NCBI GenBank assembly: GCA_021817845.1
Contig: JAKAFW010000006.1
Location: 62,001 to 126,000, forward strand
Origin: FEN-1297 sp021817845
GTDB lineage: Bacteria; Bacteroidota; Ignavibacteria; Ignavibacteriales; Ignavibacteriaceae
Reading direction: 5' to 3'
Length of the DNA: 64,000 nucleotides
Numbering within the stretch: the first letter of the stretch is position 1; each line of letters starts with the position of its first letter. Below the pieces are notes generated by a model, which saw nothing but the letters and a program-made list of their open reading frames with translations, had not been told where the DNA came from and made no database searches. Below, piece after piece: positions 42,880 through 52,498 of this stretch. The translations under genes and the position numbers were made by a program.

Positions 42880-45090
42880 TTATGCAATCGTAGCATAATT
42901 TAGACTATGTGAGTAGTGTTCAAGTAAATTCTTTTTTACAATACAATGGTTTTCCTTTTGGAAATGGGGATCGTTTTCTATTAAGGCAAATGCTGCTGTC
43001 TTGGCTCTGATAATTAGTTGGGTATCATTAATTAGATCAGCATGCTTAAGCTCAGGAAAGCCACTTTGCTCTGTGCCGAATATATTTCCCGGTCCGCGCA
43101 GTTTCAAATCAATCTCAGCAATTTTGAAACCGTCTAAAAAGTTAACCATTGCTTGCAGCCTGACTGTCGAACGATATTTTTCAAGCTGAACAGGAGAAAG
43201 ATAATCAAGGTTTAATTTATATTTACTGCTTGATGCTGCGAATTCTTCTTTGGTTACAAGAATACAATAGCCTTGTTTGGTTCCGCGCCCGATTCGTCCG
43301 CGAAGTTGATGGAGCTGAGATAAACCAAATCGTTGAGCGTCGTTTATAACTATTATGTTTGCGTCCGGAATATCGATGCCAACCTCAATAACTGTGGTGG
43401 CTATTAACACGTCATATTTTTTTGCAAGGAACATCAGCATCACTTCTTCCTTTTCTTGCCAAGACATTCTTCCATGAAGCAAACCAACGTTTATTTTTTT
43501 CAAAAAAGTTTCGGTCAATTCCTTGAAATAAGTTTCTGCGGCTTTCAATTCGAGTTTTTCAGATTCTTCAACCAAAGGATAGACTATAAATGATTGATAG
43601 CCATCTTTTACTTTATCAACAATATATTGATAGATATCCGGCAAAGAATTTTCCCCCCGCATAATTGTTTTAATCGGTTTTCTTTCCTTAGGCATTTCGT
43701 TGATTATTGAAACATCAAGATCACCATATACTGTCATAGACAATGTCCTCGGAATTGGTGTTGCACTCATTACTAAAACATCCGGTATGATCCCTTTGTT
43801 CTGAAGTTTTCCTCTTTGCTCCACTCCAAAGCGATGTTGTTCGTCGACAATGACTAATCCAAGATTTTTAAATTTTACTTTTTCTTCAAATAGAGCGTGA
43901 GTGCCAACCACAATATCCGCTTCGTTAAATTCTATATCTACCAAATTCTTTTCTTTTACGGATTTTTTTTGTCCTCCGATTAGCAAGCTAAGTTTTATTT
44001 CCTTCTCTGTATAAATTCCCGAAAGATTCTTTAATAGTTTAGAAATATTTTTTGCATGTTGATCAGCCAATATTTCTGTCGGTGCCATTAGCACAGCCTG
44101 AAATCCGTTATCAACTGCAATTAACATTGCAATTAGCGCAACGATGGTTTTACCGCTGCCCACGTCACCCTGCAAAAGTCTATTCATCGGAAGCGGGGAT
44201 TCCATATCTTTCCTTATTTCACTTAAGGCTTTCAATTGGGCTTCCGTTAATTTAAAAGGAAGAATCTTTAAGAAACTTGAAATAAGATTTGTTTTCACTC
44301 TCATTGAATTGCCTGAGAGCTTTGTTTTGTAATTGAACTTTCTTAGAGCAACTAAAATTTCAAGATAAAAGAGTTCTTCAAACTTAAATCTTTGAATAGC
44401 CGTGTTTAATTTTTCCTTACTTTCTGGAAAATGGAAATTTTTTATAGAGTCAACTAATCCTGCAATATTATTTTCTTTTAATAATTCTTCGGGTAAAGTT
44501 TCATCAAGGTTACCGGCATAATTTTCAACTGCTGTGTTTATAATTTTTCTCAGACTAAAGTCGCCTATGTTTCCCACTCGTAATTCTTTAGGTATTCTGT
44601 AAAATGGAATTATCTTGCCGGTGTTTAATAAACTATTTGATTCATCTTCAGTTATTCGGTCAAAGTCGGGATGAGTGAATTGCAGCGCATTATATTTTGA
44701 AATAACCGGCTTGCCTGATACAGCAAAGATTTCTCCGATGTTAAATACATTGGAAAAATATTTTATTCCTTGAAACCAAACGCATTCAAAGAAACCGGTT
44801 GAGTCTCGCATTTGAACCTTCAACAATTCTTTTCTGCCGAAGTTTAATTTTTCTTTTTCAACTACCTTTCCAACTATTGTGATTTCACCGTTGAAACCGT
44901 CTATCAAAAAGCCATAGGCTTTTGAGACATTTAATGTAGTTGTTCGGTCAAGATGGCGCGATGGAAAATAGAACAGTAAGTCACGGATGGTGTTTATACC
45001 GATCTTTCCAAAGGCTTCGGCGCGTTTTGGTCCAACTGATTTTATAAATTGAACAGATTGTTTAAGTATTTTTTCTTTTTCGGAATTCAT
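42880..45090 (-). CDS. recG: ATP-dependent DNA helicase RecG
   Basis: Branch-migrates Holliday junctions and restarts stalled forks. 736 residues. An N-terminal HhH start (QFIKSVGPKRAEAFGKIGI) leads to the OB/wedge domain (about 60-160). Helicase motifs follow: LTEAQLKALSEI, Walker A LLQGDVGSGKTIVALIAM, MAPTEILADQHAKN, DEXH box VIVDEQHRFGVEQRG, MSATPIPRTLSMTVYGDLDVS, then the C-terminal core TTVIEVGIDIPDANIIVINDAQRFGLSQLHQLRGRIGRG in family form. The length fits well. It is followed by 190 bp of AT-rich sequence before the ATP-grasp operon. Confidence 0.97.
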   Translation of the reverse strand: MNSEKEKILKQSVQFIKSVGPKRAEAFGKIGINTIRDLLFYFPSRHLDRTTTLNVSKAYGFLIDGFNGEITIVGKVVEKEKLNFGRKELLKVQMRDSTGFFECVWFQGIKYFSNVFNIGEIFAVSGKPVISKYNALQFTHPDFDRITEDESNSLLNTGKIIPFYRIPKELRVGNIGDFSLRKIINTAVENYAGNLDETLPEELLKENNIAGLVDSIKNFHFPESKEKLNTAIQRFKFEELFYLEILVALRKFNYKTKLSGNSMRVKTNLISSFLKILPFKLTEAQLKALSEIRKDMESPLPMNRLLQGDVGSGKTIVALIAMLIAVDNGFQAVLMAPTEILADQHAKNISKLLKNLSGIYTEKEIKLSLLIGGQKKSVKEKNLVDIEFNEADIVVGTHALFEEKVKFKNLGLVIVDEQHRFGVEQRGKLQNKGIIPDVLVMSATPIPRTLSMTVYGDLDVSIINEMPKERKPIKTIMRGENSLPDIYQYIVDKVKDGYQSFIVYPLVEESEKLELKAAETYFKELTETFLKKINVGLLHGRMSWQEKEEVMLMFLAKKYDVLIATTVIEVGIDIPDANIIVINDAQRFGLSQLHQLRGRIGRGTKQGYCILVTKEEFAASSSKYKLNLDYLSPVQLEKYRSTVRLQAMVNFLDGFKIAEIDLKLRGPGNIFGTEQSGFPELKHADLINDTQLIIRAKTAAFALIENDPHFQKENHCIVKKNLLEHYSHSLNYATIA

Positions 45091-45173
45091 TGAAATAAAA
45101 ATAATTCATGCTAAAAGTAATTACAACTTAATTAATATTTCAAATTTAATTTAGTATTTTATAAGTAGCTATT

Positions 45174-46562
45174 TTGAAAATAAAATTTGAGACTAACGTG
45201 GATTGGAAAATACTTTTATCAAGAACGAGGCTTGGCGAAGAGAAAAATCTTCCGCAAAACAATTCAGACGGAAGAAGTGAGTTTCAAAGAGACTTTGACA
45301 GAATTGTTTTTTCATCAGCTTTTAGAAGACTGCAGGATAAAACTCAAGTATTCCCGTTGCCGGAAAGTGATTTTGTGCATAACAGATTAACACATAGCCT
45401 TGAAGTTTCTTGCGTGGGGCACTCACTTGGAAATTTGGTGGGTGAAAAGGTTTTATCACGAAATAAAAATCTCCAAAAAGAAATAACAAAATTTCACTTT
45501 GGTGAAATAGTTGCTGCTGCTTGCCTTGCACACGATATTGGTAATCCACCGTTCGGACATTCAGGTGAAAGCGCAATCTCGGAATATTTTAAAAGTGGGA
45601 ACGGTAAAGCGTTTGAAAGTAGTCTATCTGATAAACAATGGAATGACTTAACGAATTTTGAAGGTAATGCGCAGGGTTTTAGAATTTTAACTCGCCTTCA
45701 AAATCCAAATATTATAGGTGGACTACATCTAACCAATGCAATGCTTGCCGCTTTTACAAAGTATCCCAAGGAATCTCCCTCGCTAAAAGAAGTTGAATCT
45801 AAGGAAATTAAAACATATAAGAAGTTTGGATTTTTCCAATCAGAGCGCGATATTTTTGTTGAGGTTGCAGAGAATGTGGGTTTGAACAAAAAAACTTCTG
45901 ATAAAAATATTTTACAATATATCAGACATCCTCTTGCATTTCTTGTTGAAGCGGCAGACGATATTTGCTATAGAATTATGGATCTCGAAGATGGATTTAG
46001 GCTTGGGTTACTTTCATTTAAGGACACACAAAATCTTTTAATGCCATTCATTGAAAAGAACAAATTGAACAATTATAACCGCCGTGATACAAACGATAAG
46101 ATCGGTTATTTGCGTGCTAAGGTGATAAGTAGTCTTGTTAATCAGTTATCGGAAATATTTTTAGACGAAGAAAACAATATAATGAGTGGGAAATTTGAAA
46201 CTGATTTGATTTCAATTTTACCTTCTATCAAATCTCTTCAGGCAATTGAAAGGATATCTATAAAAAAAATTTATTCTTATGAAAGCGTTGTAGAAAGAGA
46301 AGCCGCCGGTTATGAAGTGCTTGGCGGTTTGCTAGATTCGTTTATTAGTTCGGTGAACGAAGCATCAAAAGGAAAAATTTCCCCAAAGAGTAAAACACTG
46401 CTTAAGCTGTTACCTGAACAATTTGGAGGAAAAGAAAGAAAACCGGAGAGAGAGCTTTATTCACGACTGCTAAGTGTAATTGATTTTGTTTCGGGTATGA
46501 CGGATTCTTTTGCTGTATCTTTGTTTAGAAAAATAAAAGGAATTTCCTTGCCCGGAAAATAA
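45174..46562 (+). CDS. dgt: Deoxyguanosinetriphosphate triphosphohydrolase-like protein
   Basis: An HD-domain dNTPase that releases deoxynucleosides and triphosphate. 462 residues. The HD motif is visible as FVHNRLTHSLEVSCVGHSLG and AACLAHDIGNPPFGHSGE. RSEFQRDFDRIVFSSAFRRLQDKTQVFPL is typical of the Dgt family, and HPLAFLVEAADDICYRIMDLEDG carries the last metal-site Asp. The frame begins with TTG 45174. A GTG at 45198 gives VDWKILLSRTRLG, nearer to where homologues begin, so the start is uncertain by eight residues. It is divergent from recG. Confidence 0.93.
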   Translation: MKIKFETNVDWKILLSRTRLGEEKNLPQNNSDGRSEFQRDFDRIVFSSAFRRLQDKTQVFPLPESDFVHNRLTHSLEVSCVGHSLGNLVGEKVLSRNKNLQKEITKFHFGEIVAAACLAHDIGNPPFGHSGESAISEYFKSGNGKAFESSLSDKQWNDLTNFEGNAQGFRILTRLQNPNIIGGLHLTNAMLAAFTKYPKESPSLKEVESKEIKTYKKFGFFQSERDIFVEVAENVGLNKKTSDKNILQYIRHPLAFLVEAADDICYRIMDLEDGFRLGLLSFKDTQNLLMPFIEKNKLNNYNRRDTNDKIGYLRAKVISSLVNQLSEIFLDEENNIMSGKFETDLISILPSIKSLQAIERISIKKIYSYESVVEREAAGYEVLGGLLDSFISSVNEASKGKISPKSKTLLKLLPEQFGGKERKPERELYSRLLSVIDFVSGMTDSFAVSLFRKIKGISLPGK

Positions 46563-46631
46563 TTTTGAATTCATTTATTCAGTTTGCTATTTTTCCTTTG
46601 ATTCAATGTAAATACTTTTAATAATATAATC

Positions 46632-46709
46632 TTAACTCACATTACGCAAAAGGTTATTATGAAATAATGACTACTATTATATTTTAAATTACCTGCGTAT
46701 TGTTAAATC
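46632..46709. repeat. Second MITE-like inverted-repeat element
   Basis: The left end TTAACTCACATTACGCA (46632-46648) continues AAAAGGTTATTAT, matching 1121-1146 with few changes. The right end cctgcgtattgttaaatc (46692-46709) is its imperfect inverted partner. It is about 78 bp against about 127 bp at the first copy, lacks the central GC-rich hairpin, and lies in the rmlA leader, so it may carry or disturb the promoter. Confidence 0.5.
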
Positions 46710-46730
46710 TTAATTAAATAAAAAGGTGTT

Positions 46731-47594
46731 ATGAAAGGCATAATTTTGGCGGGCGGTTCCGGATCCCGACTGTATCCGATTACAAAAATTTACAGTAAAC
46801 AACTGACGGTTATTTACGATAAACCTTTAATTTATTACCCACTATCAATTTTAATGCTCGGTGGGATTAGAGAAATACTAATTATTTCTAATGAAGAGAC
46901 AATCCCATTTTACCGGCAGCTATTTGGAAATGGTTCGCATCTTGGATTAAAAATTGAATATGCCGTCCAACCTGCACCTAACGGAATCGCCGAAGCATTT
47001 ATAATCGGAGAAAAATTTATTAACGGTGAAGGTGTTGTCTTGATTCTTGGCGATAATATTTTCTACGGTTCACTAGAGTTTTTCTACCGGGGAATTAGAA
47101 ATAATGAAGGTGCAACAATTTTTGGATATCAAGTAAATGACCCCGAAAGATATGGCATTGTTGAGTTTGACAGAGACGGTAAAGCAATTTCGATTGAAGA
47201 AAAACCAAAAATACCTAAATCAAATTATGCTGTTCCAGGGATTTATATTTACAACAAAGATATAGTGGCGATTTCAAAATGCTTAAAGCCTTCAGCCCGG
47301 GGAGAACTTGAGATTACCGATGTGAACAAAGAATATTTAGCTAAAGGAAAATTAAAGGTTGAAAAAATCGGACGCGGTATTGCATGGCTTGATACCGGTA
47401 CTCCTGAGGCGCTGCTTCAAGCCTCAAATTTCTTTGGCGTAATTGAAGAACGCCAAGGATTAAAGGTAGCGTGTATCGAAGAAATAGCATTTTATATGAA
47501 CTATATTAGTAAAACTGAATTTGAAATAGTAATTAATTCTATTCCGAATTCTCTTTACAGAAATTATCTTGAAAAAGTATTGAGAGAATCTTAA
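46731..47594 (+). CDS. rmlA: Glucose-1-phosphate thymidylyltransferase
   Basis: Makes dTDP-glucose from glucose 1-phosphate and dTTP. 287 residues. Marks: KGIILAGGSGSRLYPITKIY at the N-terminus with the nucleotide loop, then SKQLTVIYDKPLIYYPLSIL, VLILGDNIFYG, YGIVEFDRDGKAISIEEKP, and LDTGTPEALLQASNFF. First gene of a five-gene nucleotide-sugar operon. A MITE-like element lies in its leader, and an AAAAGGTG precedes the ATG. Confidence 0.97.
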   Translation: MKGIILAGGSGSRLYPITKIYSKQLTVIYDKPLIYYPLSILMLGGIREILIISNEETIPFYRQLFGNGSHLGLKIEYAVQPAPNGIAEAFIIGEKFINGEGVVLILGDNIFYGSLEFFYRGIRNNEGATIFGYQVNDPERYGIVEFDRDGKAISIEEKPKIPKSNYAVPGIYIYNKDIVAISKCLKPSARGELEITDVNKEYLAKGKLKVEKIGRGIAWLDTGTPEALLQASNFFGVIEERQGLKVACIEEIAFYMNYISKTEFEIVINSIPNSLYRNYLEKVLRES

Positions 47595-47625
47595 CACAAC
47601 CTTTTTAATAAAGAATAACTGTTAT

Positions 47626-48174
47626 ATGAAAATTATTAAACCAGAAATCACTGGACCGATAGTTATTGAACCGGATGTTTTCCCGGACGGGCGCGGATAT
47701 TTTTTCGAGTCTTTCAGTGCTAAAAAATATATTGAACATGGATTGAGTTTTAATTTTGTTCAAGATAATATTTCAAAATCAAAAAAAGGAACCGTTCGCG
47801 GTCTTCATTATCAAATCGGAGATAACGCGCAAGGAAAACTCTGCCAGGTAATTTTAGGCAATGTTTTAGATGTCGCGGTAGACATTAGATTTAATTCTCC
47901 ATCATTTGGAAAATATTTTTCTGTTGAGTTATCGGAAGCAAACCATAAACAACTATGGATTCCTCACGGTTTTGCTCACGGTTTCTCAGTTTTATCAAGT
48001 GAAGCAATTTTTCACTATAAGTGTACTGCTTATTATAGTAAAGCTGATGAAAGATCTATCCGATATAACGATCCACAGTTAAACATAGAATGGCAAATTG
48101 AAAATCCTATTGTTTCTGAAAAAGATTTATCAGCAAAACTATTAAAAGATATTGAAATGGATTTTATTTTCTAA
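47626..48174 (+). CDS. rmlC: dTDP-4-dehydrorhamnose 3,5-epimerase
   Basis: Cupin epimerase acting on dTDP-4-keto-6-deoxyglucose. 182 residues. Family marks: FPDGRGYFFESFSAKKY, VRGLHYQIGDNAQGKLCQV with the catalytic His, VDIRFNSPSFGKYF, IPHGFAHGFSVLS, and YSKADERSIRYNDPQLNI carrying the active-site Asp/Tyr environment. This is a full-length RmlC, not the shorter 3,4-ketoisomerase (FdtA) type. RmlB and RmlD are missing from this cluster. Confidence 0.95.
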   Translation: MKIIKPEITGPIVIEPDVFPDGRGYFFESFSAKKYIEHGLSFNFVQDNISKSKKGTVRGLHYQIGDNAQGKLCQVILGNVLDVAVDIRFNSPSFGKYFSVELSEANHKQLWIPHGFAHGFSVLSSEAIFHYKCTAYYSKADERSIRYNDPQLNIEWQIENPIVSEKDLSAKLLKDIEMDFIF

Positions 48175-48255
48175 TTTTGTAAAAGAATAAGCGAAATTCT
48201 CCTTTCCATTACTTCTAATTCTTTATTAAATTTGTTTTAAAATTATGGAGTATTT

Positions 48256-49428
48256 ATGCGCGTACCACTGTTAGACCTTAAACCGCAGTACCTTTCTTTA
48301 AAAAAAGAATTAGACGAAGCGATAATCAAAGTTGCAGAATCTCAGTATTTTATTCTTGGCCCCGAAGTTGACTCAATGGAAAAAGTTTTTTGTGATTATT
48401 TAAATTGTAAACATGCGCTTGGCGTTTCATCTGGCACCGACGCTTTGTTGATAGCTTTAATGGCTATAGGAATTCAACCGGGGGACGAAGTAATAGTTCC
48501 CACCTTTTCTTTTTTTGCAACCGCAGGTGTTGTTTCAAGATTAAATGCTACGCCGGTTTTTGTTGATATTAACCCGGTTACATTTAATATAGATCCAAAA
48601 GAATTTGAAAAGAAAATAACTGTTAAGACAAAGGCGGTTATCCCTGTCCATCTTTATGGACAAAGTTGTGAGATGGATGAGATAATTAAAATTGCAAAAA
48701 AGAACGGATTAAAAGTAATTGAAGATGGCGCACAAGCTATTGGTGTTCAATATAAAGACGGAAGACATGTAGGAACTATCGGCGACATTGGTTGTTTTTC
48801 ATTTTTTCCAAGTAAAAATTTAGGTGGATACGGCGACGGCGGATTGGTTATTTCAAATGATGACAAACTTGCTGAAAGATTAAAAATTTTACGTGTCCAC
48901 GGCGGGGAGCCTAAATATTATCATAAAATTATCGGAGGAAATTTTAGGTTAGATGCAATTCAAGCCGCGGTTCTTAAAGTTAAACTTCCGTTTCTTGATG
49001 GCTGGTCACAAAAAAGAAGAGAAAACGCCGAAGATTACAATAAGTCATTCATCGCCGCCGGATTGGCTGAAGAAACGGGAAAGATTTATTTCAATGAAAA
49101 GAATAAAGTTCTTTTACCGAAGGCAATTTATAAATCAGACGCAATAAAAAATTTCCATATATACAATCAATATATTATACGGGTTGAAAAACGTGATGAA
49201 CTGCGCCAATTTTTAGCGAAGAATGAAATCAGTACAGAAATTTATTATCCTGTTCCTTTTCATATGCAGGAATGTTTTGCAAATTTAGGATATAAGCGAG
49301 GCGATTTTCCACTGTCAGAAATGTCAGCCGATACTTCAATTGCGCTGCCAATCTATCCTGAACTGTCTAAAAATCAGATAGAGTTTGTTGTAAAAACGAT
49401 CAAAGAATTTACTCAAAATCAATTTTAA
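48256..49428 (+). CDS. DegT/DnrJ/EryC1/StrS-family sugar aminotransferase
   Basis: 390 residues, PLP-dependent. Marks: MRVPLLDLKPQYLSLKKEL, FCDYLNCKHALGVSSGTDAL, VPTFSFFATAGVVSRLNATP, VHLYGQSCEMDEI, EDGAQAIG, and the PLP lysine K187 in CFSFFPSKNLGGYGDGG. The family transfers an amino group to keto-sugars bound to dTDP, UDP or GDP. Beside rmlA and rmlC, a dTDP-3- or 4-amino-6-deoxyhexose is likely. The exact position cannot be read, and N-acyl- or methyltransferases to finish it are not in the window. Confidence 0.9.
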   Translation: MRVPLLDLKPQYLSLKKELDEAIIKVAESQYFILGPEVDSMEKVFCDYLNCKHALGVSSGTDALLIALMAIGIQPGDEVIVPTFSFFATAGVVSRLNATPVFVDINPVTFNIDPKEFEKKITVKTKAVIPVHLYGQSCEMDEIIKIAKKNGLKVIEDGAQAIGVQYKDGRHVGTIGDIGCFSFFPSKNLGGYGDGGLVISNDDKLAERLKILRVHGGEPKYYHKIIGGNFRLDAIQAAVLKVKLPFLDGWSQKRRENAEDYNKSFIAAGLAEETGKIYFNEKNKVLLPKAIYKSDAIKNFHIYNQYIIRVEKRDELRQFLAKNEISTEIYYPVPFHMQECFANLGYKRGDFPLSEMSADTSIALPIYPELSKNQIEFVVKTIKEFTQNQF

Positions 49429-49446
49429 CATTATTCGGGAAGGTTA

Positions 49447-50421
49447 GTGAAATCAATAGAAAAATTTATTCATAAGAAAATTTTCCTTGCCGGTCATCGC
49501 GGAATGGTTGGTTCGGCAATAAAAAGAAATCTTGAACACAATGGTTATAATCATTTAATTACTCGTTCGCAGGCAGAATTAGATTTGATTAAACAAAATG
49601 AGGTCGATAATTTTTTTTCAAAAGAAAAACCTGAGTGTGTTATAATAGCCGCTGCAAAAGTAGGCGGAATTTGGGCTAATAATATTTATCGTGCAGATTT
49701 TATCTATAATAATTTGATGATCGAAGCAAATATTATAAATGCAGCTTACAAAAGCGGAGCTGAGAAATTAATTTTTCTTGGAAGCTCGTGCATCTATCCA
49801 AAACTCGCTCCACAGCCTTTGAAGGAAGAATATCTTTTATCAGATTATCTTGAATTTACAAATGAACCTTATGCCATCGCAAAAATAGCAGGTATTAAAT
49901 TGTGCGAAAGTTTTTATCGCCAATACGGCGTTAATTTTTATTCAGCCATGCCGACAAACCTCTTTGGGCCGTATGATAATTTTGATCTTGAAACTTCTCA
50001 TGTCCTTCCCGCACTGATTAGAAAATTTCACGAAGCAAAAAATCAAAAAGATATAAATAATTCCGTTACTCTTTGGGGAACGGGTAAACCCAAAAGAGAA
50101 TTTCTTTATGTTGAAGATTTAGCGGAAGCAATCCGCTATCTTCTTGAAAATGTTGAAGCCAAAGATTTATATGAAAACGGAATTTCTCAAATAAATATTG
50201 GAACCGGTGAAGATTTGTCAATAAATGAATTAGCCGGATTAATTTCCGACGTTGTAGGCTTCAACGGAAAAATTGAATATGATAATTCCAAGCCGGACGG
50301 CACTCCGCGTAAGTTGATGGACGTTTCAAGAATCCACAAACTCGGATGGAAGCATCAAACTTCTCTGAAAGAAGGAATTGAAAAAACTTACGCTTGGTTT
50401 CTAAACAACGCAAAACTTTAG
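49447..50421 (+). CDS. fcl: GDP-L-fucose synthase
   Basis: A short-chain reductase/epimerase converting GDP-4-keto-6-deoxymannose to GDP-L-fucose. 324 residues. NADP site: IFLAGHRGMVGSAIKRNLEH. Then ITRSQAELDL, SCIYPKLAPQPLKEEYLL, the catalytic Tyr/Lys block NEPYAIAKIAGIKLCESF, TNLFGPYDNFDLETSHVLPA, and WGTGKPKREFLYVEDLAEA. It starts with GTG at 49447 (AGGTTA upstream). It follows the aminotransferase by 18 bp and precedes gmd by 30 bp, so substrate producer and user are adjacent. Confidence 0.96.
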   Translation: MKSIEKFIHKKIFLAGHRGMVGSAIKRNLEHNGYNHLITRSQAELDLIKQNEVDNFFSKEKPECVIIAAAKVGGIWANNIYRADFIYNNLMIEANIINAAYKSGAEKLIFLGSSCIYPKLAPQPLKEEYLLSDYLEFTNEPYAIAKIAGIKLCESFYRQYGVNFYSAMPTNLFGPYDNFDLETSHVLPALIRKFHEAKNQKDINNSVTLWGTGKPKREFLYVEDLAEAIRYLLENVEAKDLYENGISQINIGTGEDLSINELAGLISDVVGFNGKIEYDNSKPDGTPRKLMDVSRIHKLGWKHQTSLKEGIEKTYAWFLNNAKL

Positions 50422-50451
50422 ATTAGACATTTTAAAATCAGAGGACTTAAA

Positions 50452-51579
50452 TTGAAAAAGGCATTAATTACCGGTATTACCGGACAAGATGGAAGTTATT
50501 TAACAGAAATTCTTATCGAAAAAGGATATGAAGTTCACGGCATAATTAGAAGGAGCAGTTCCTTTAACACAGGAAGGCTTGAACATCTTTATTCCGACAA
50601 AGAAATTCTTAATAAAAAAATGTTCCTTCATTACGGTGATCTTGTTGATACCAGCAATCTTAATCGCTTACTTGAAAAAATTGAACCGGACGAAATTTAT
50701 AACCTTGCAGCACAAAGCCATGTTAAAGTATCTTTTGAAGTACCTGATTATACGGGGCAGGTTGACGCCCTGGGAACATTAAGATTTTTAGATGCAATAA
50801 GAGAAGTCGGATTAAAGCAAGTAAAATTTTATCAAGCTTCTACAAGCGAACTTTTTGGAAAAGTTCAGGAAGTGCCGCAATCGGAAACAACTCCGTTCTA
50901 CCCCCGTTCGCCTTATGGCGTTGCAAAACTGTATGGATACTGGATAATTGTGAACTACCGTGAGGCATATAATATTTTTGCCTGCAACGGGATTTTGTTT
51001 AATCACGAATCTCCGAGACGCGGTGAAACTTTTGTCACCAGAAAAATTACACGTGCCGCTTCGAAAATCGTAGCTGGTCTTCAATCTACTGTCGCGCTGG
51101 GAAATATGGATGCAAAACGGGATTGGGGTTTTGCACCAGAATTTTGCGAAGGAATGTGGAAAATTCTTCAACAAGAAACTGCTGAAGATTTTGTTCTTGC
51201 TACCGGTGAAACGCACACAGTTCGTGAATTTACCGAACTGACATTTAAAGAGGTAGGAATTGAGATTGAGTGGTCCGGTAAAGAAGAAAATGAAAAGGGG
51301 TTGATTAAAAAGATTGATATGGAAAAAGCAAAAAATTTAATTGGTTATGGCGATAACCCATCTAAATATAAATTTAATTTTAGCGACATCTTAAAACCAG
51401 GCAAAACTGTTGTGGTTATTGATCCAAATTATTACCGCCCGACGGAGGTGGAGTTACTTATCGGAAACCCTGCAAAAGCAGAAAAGATTCTCGGCTGGAA
51501 AGCCAAAACCAAATTTGACGAATTGGTGAAGCTAATGATAAAGTCAGATCTTGATAAGGTTCTTCAGAGAGGTTATTAG
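50452..51579 (+). CDS. gmd: GDP-mannose 4,6-dehydratase
   Basis: Converts GDP-mannose to GDP-4-keto-6-deoxymannose for Fcl. 375 residues. Marks: ALITGITGQDGSYLTEILIE with the NADP loop, HGIIRRSSSFNTGRLEHLY, IYNLAAQSHVKVSFEVPDYT, ASTSELFGKVQEVPQSE, FYPRSPYGVAKLYGYWI with the catalytic Tyr/Lys, LFNHESPRRGETFVTRKI and GNMDAKRDWGFAPEF. The start is TTG at 50452 (AGAGGA about 10 nt upstream). Last gene of the sugar operon; the next gene is convergent. Confidence 0.97.
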   Translation: MKKALITGITGQDGSYLTEILIEKGYEVHGIIRRSSSFNTGRLEHLYSDKEILNKKMFLHYGDLVDTSNLNRLLEKIEPDEIYNLAAQSHVKVSFEVPDYTGQVDALGTLRFLDAIREVGLKQVKFYQASTSELFGKVQEVPQSETTPFYPRSPYGVAKLYGYWIIVNYREAYNIFACNGILFNHESPRRGETFVTRKITRAASKIVAGLQSTVALGNMDAKRDWGFAPEFCEGMWKILQQETAEDFVLATGETHTVREFTELTFKEVGIEIEWSGKEENEKGLIKKIDMEKAKNLIGYGDNPSKYKFNFSDILKPGKTVVVIDPNYYRPTEVELLIGNPAKAEKILGWKAKTKFDELVKLMIKSDLDKVLQRGY

Positions 51580-51607
51580 ATTTATCTGATAGCTTAGAAA
51601 AAGATTT

Positions 51608-52480
51608 TCATTTTCTATTTACTAAAATTACTCCGGCTGTAATTATCAATCCGCTCAGAATTATTGTCAAGGTTATGGTTTCGCTTAAAATAAGCCACGC
51701 TGACAAAACTGTAACGAATGGTTCGAGATATAAAAAGGACCCTACTTTTGTTGCTTCAAGTTCCTTTAATGATTTTGCCCACAGGACATAAGCAATACCT
51801 GAACAGAAAATTCCAAGAAATAAGATAGAAACCCATCCTATTAAAGAAAGATGAATTACTGCATTTATTGATTGTCGAGTTACCGTAAATGGCGAAATAA
51901 TTACTGCCATCATTATGAATAAAAAAAGGATTGTCATCATTGGGGGATATTTTAGACTAATCTTTTTATTTACCAGTGAATAAACACTCCAAGTAAATGC
52001 ACTTGCAAGTACCAGCAAATCTCCTTTCTGTTCAATAAATTTAATATTTGAAATATTGCTTCTGCTTACAAGAAGAATTAGCCCTGAAAATGCTACAATT
52101 ATTCCGATAATTTTCGTTTTGCTAAGTTTTTCCTTAAAAAATATTATGCTTAGGATTGCCATAAATACCGGTGTGATTCCAACGATCCAGCCCGTACTTG
52201 CCGCCGAAGTATACTCCAAACCCGTAACTTGAATCCAAAGATGAAAAACCGCAATAAGCGCTAAAATAAAAATTGCTCCGTGGTTTTTTAGATTTAGGGT
52301 AAAGTCTTTTTTGGTGTAAATAGCAAATACGGCAAGTAAAATGATTCCTAACAAAAGGCGAAGAAGAATTATCGTTTGTGGGTTTAACTCCCGCAGTGCA
52401 AGCTTAGTTGCAATGAAAGAATTTCCCCATAAGATAACAGCTAAGAGAGGTTCCCAAAATCGGAGGAGTTTTTTTTTCAT
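51608..52480 (-). CDS. EamA/DMT-superfamily transporter
   Basis: 290 residues with ten hydrophobic segments in two EamA halves. The first half starts FWEPLLAVILWGNSFIATKLAL and ends ILSIIFFKEKLSKTKIIGIIVA. The second starts LLVLASAFTWSVYSLVNKKIS and ends VLSAWLILSETITLTIILSG. The duplicated 'E-x-L/I' endings are typical of this family. Substrates range from amino acids to metabolites and cannot be inferred. The next gene upstream, dCMP deaminase, lies 18 bp away on the same strand, so they may be co-transcribed. Confidence 0.88.
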   Translation of the reverse strand: MKKKLLRFWEPLLAVILWGNSFIATKLALRELNPQTIILLRLLLGIILLAVFAIYTKKDFTLNLKNHGAIFILALIAVFHLWIQVTGLEYTSAASTGWIVGITPVFMAILSIIFFKEKLSKTKIIGIIVAFSGLILLVSRSNISNIKFIEQKGDLLVLASAFTWSVYSLVNKKISLKYPPMMTILFLFIMMAVIISPFTVTRQSINAVIHLSLIGWVSILFLGIFCSGIAYVLWAKSLKELEATKVGSFLYLEPFVTVLSAWLILSETITLTIILSGLIITAGVILVNRK

Positions 52481-52498
52481 TAATTTACTGATATCAAA

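Noticed and set aside
42713..42898. A 61-codon plus-strand frame rich in Phe, Lys and Asn
   Set aside because: It is entirely A/T-driven composition in the gap between recG and the ATP-grasp operon, with no ribosome-binding site.
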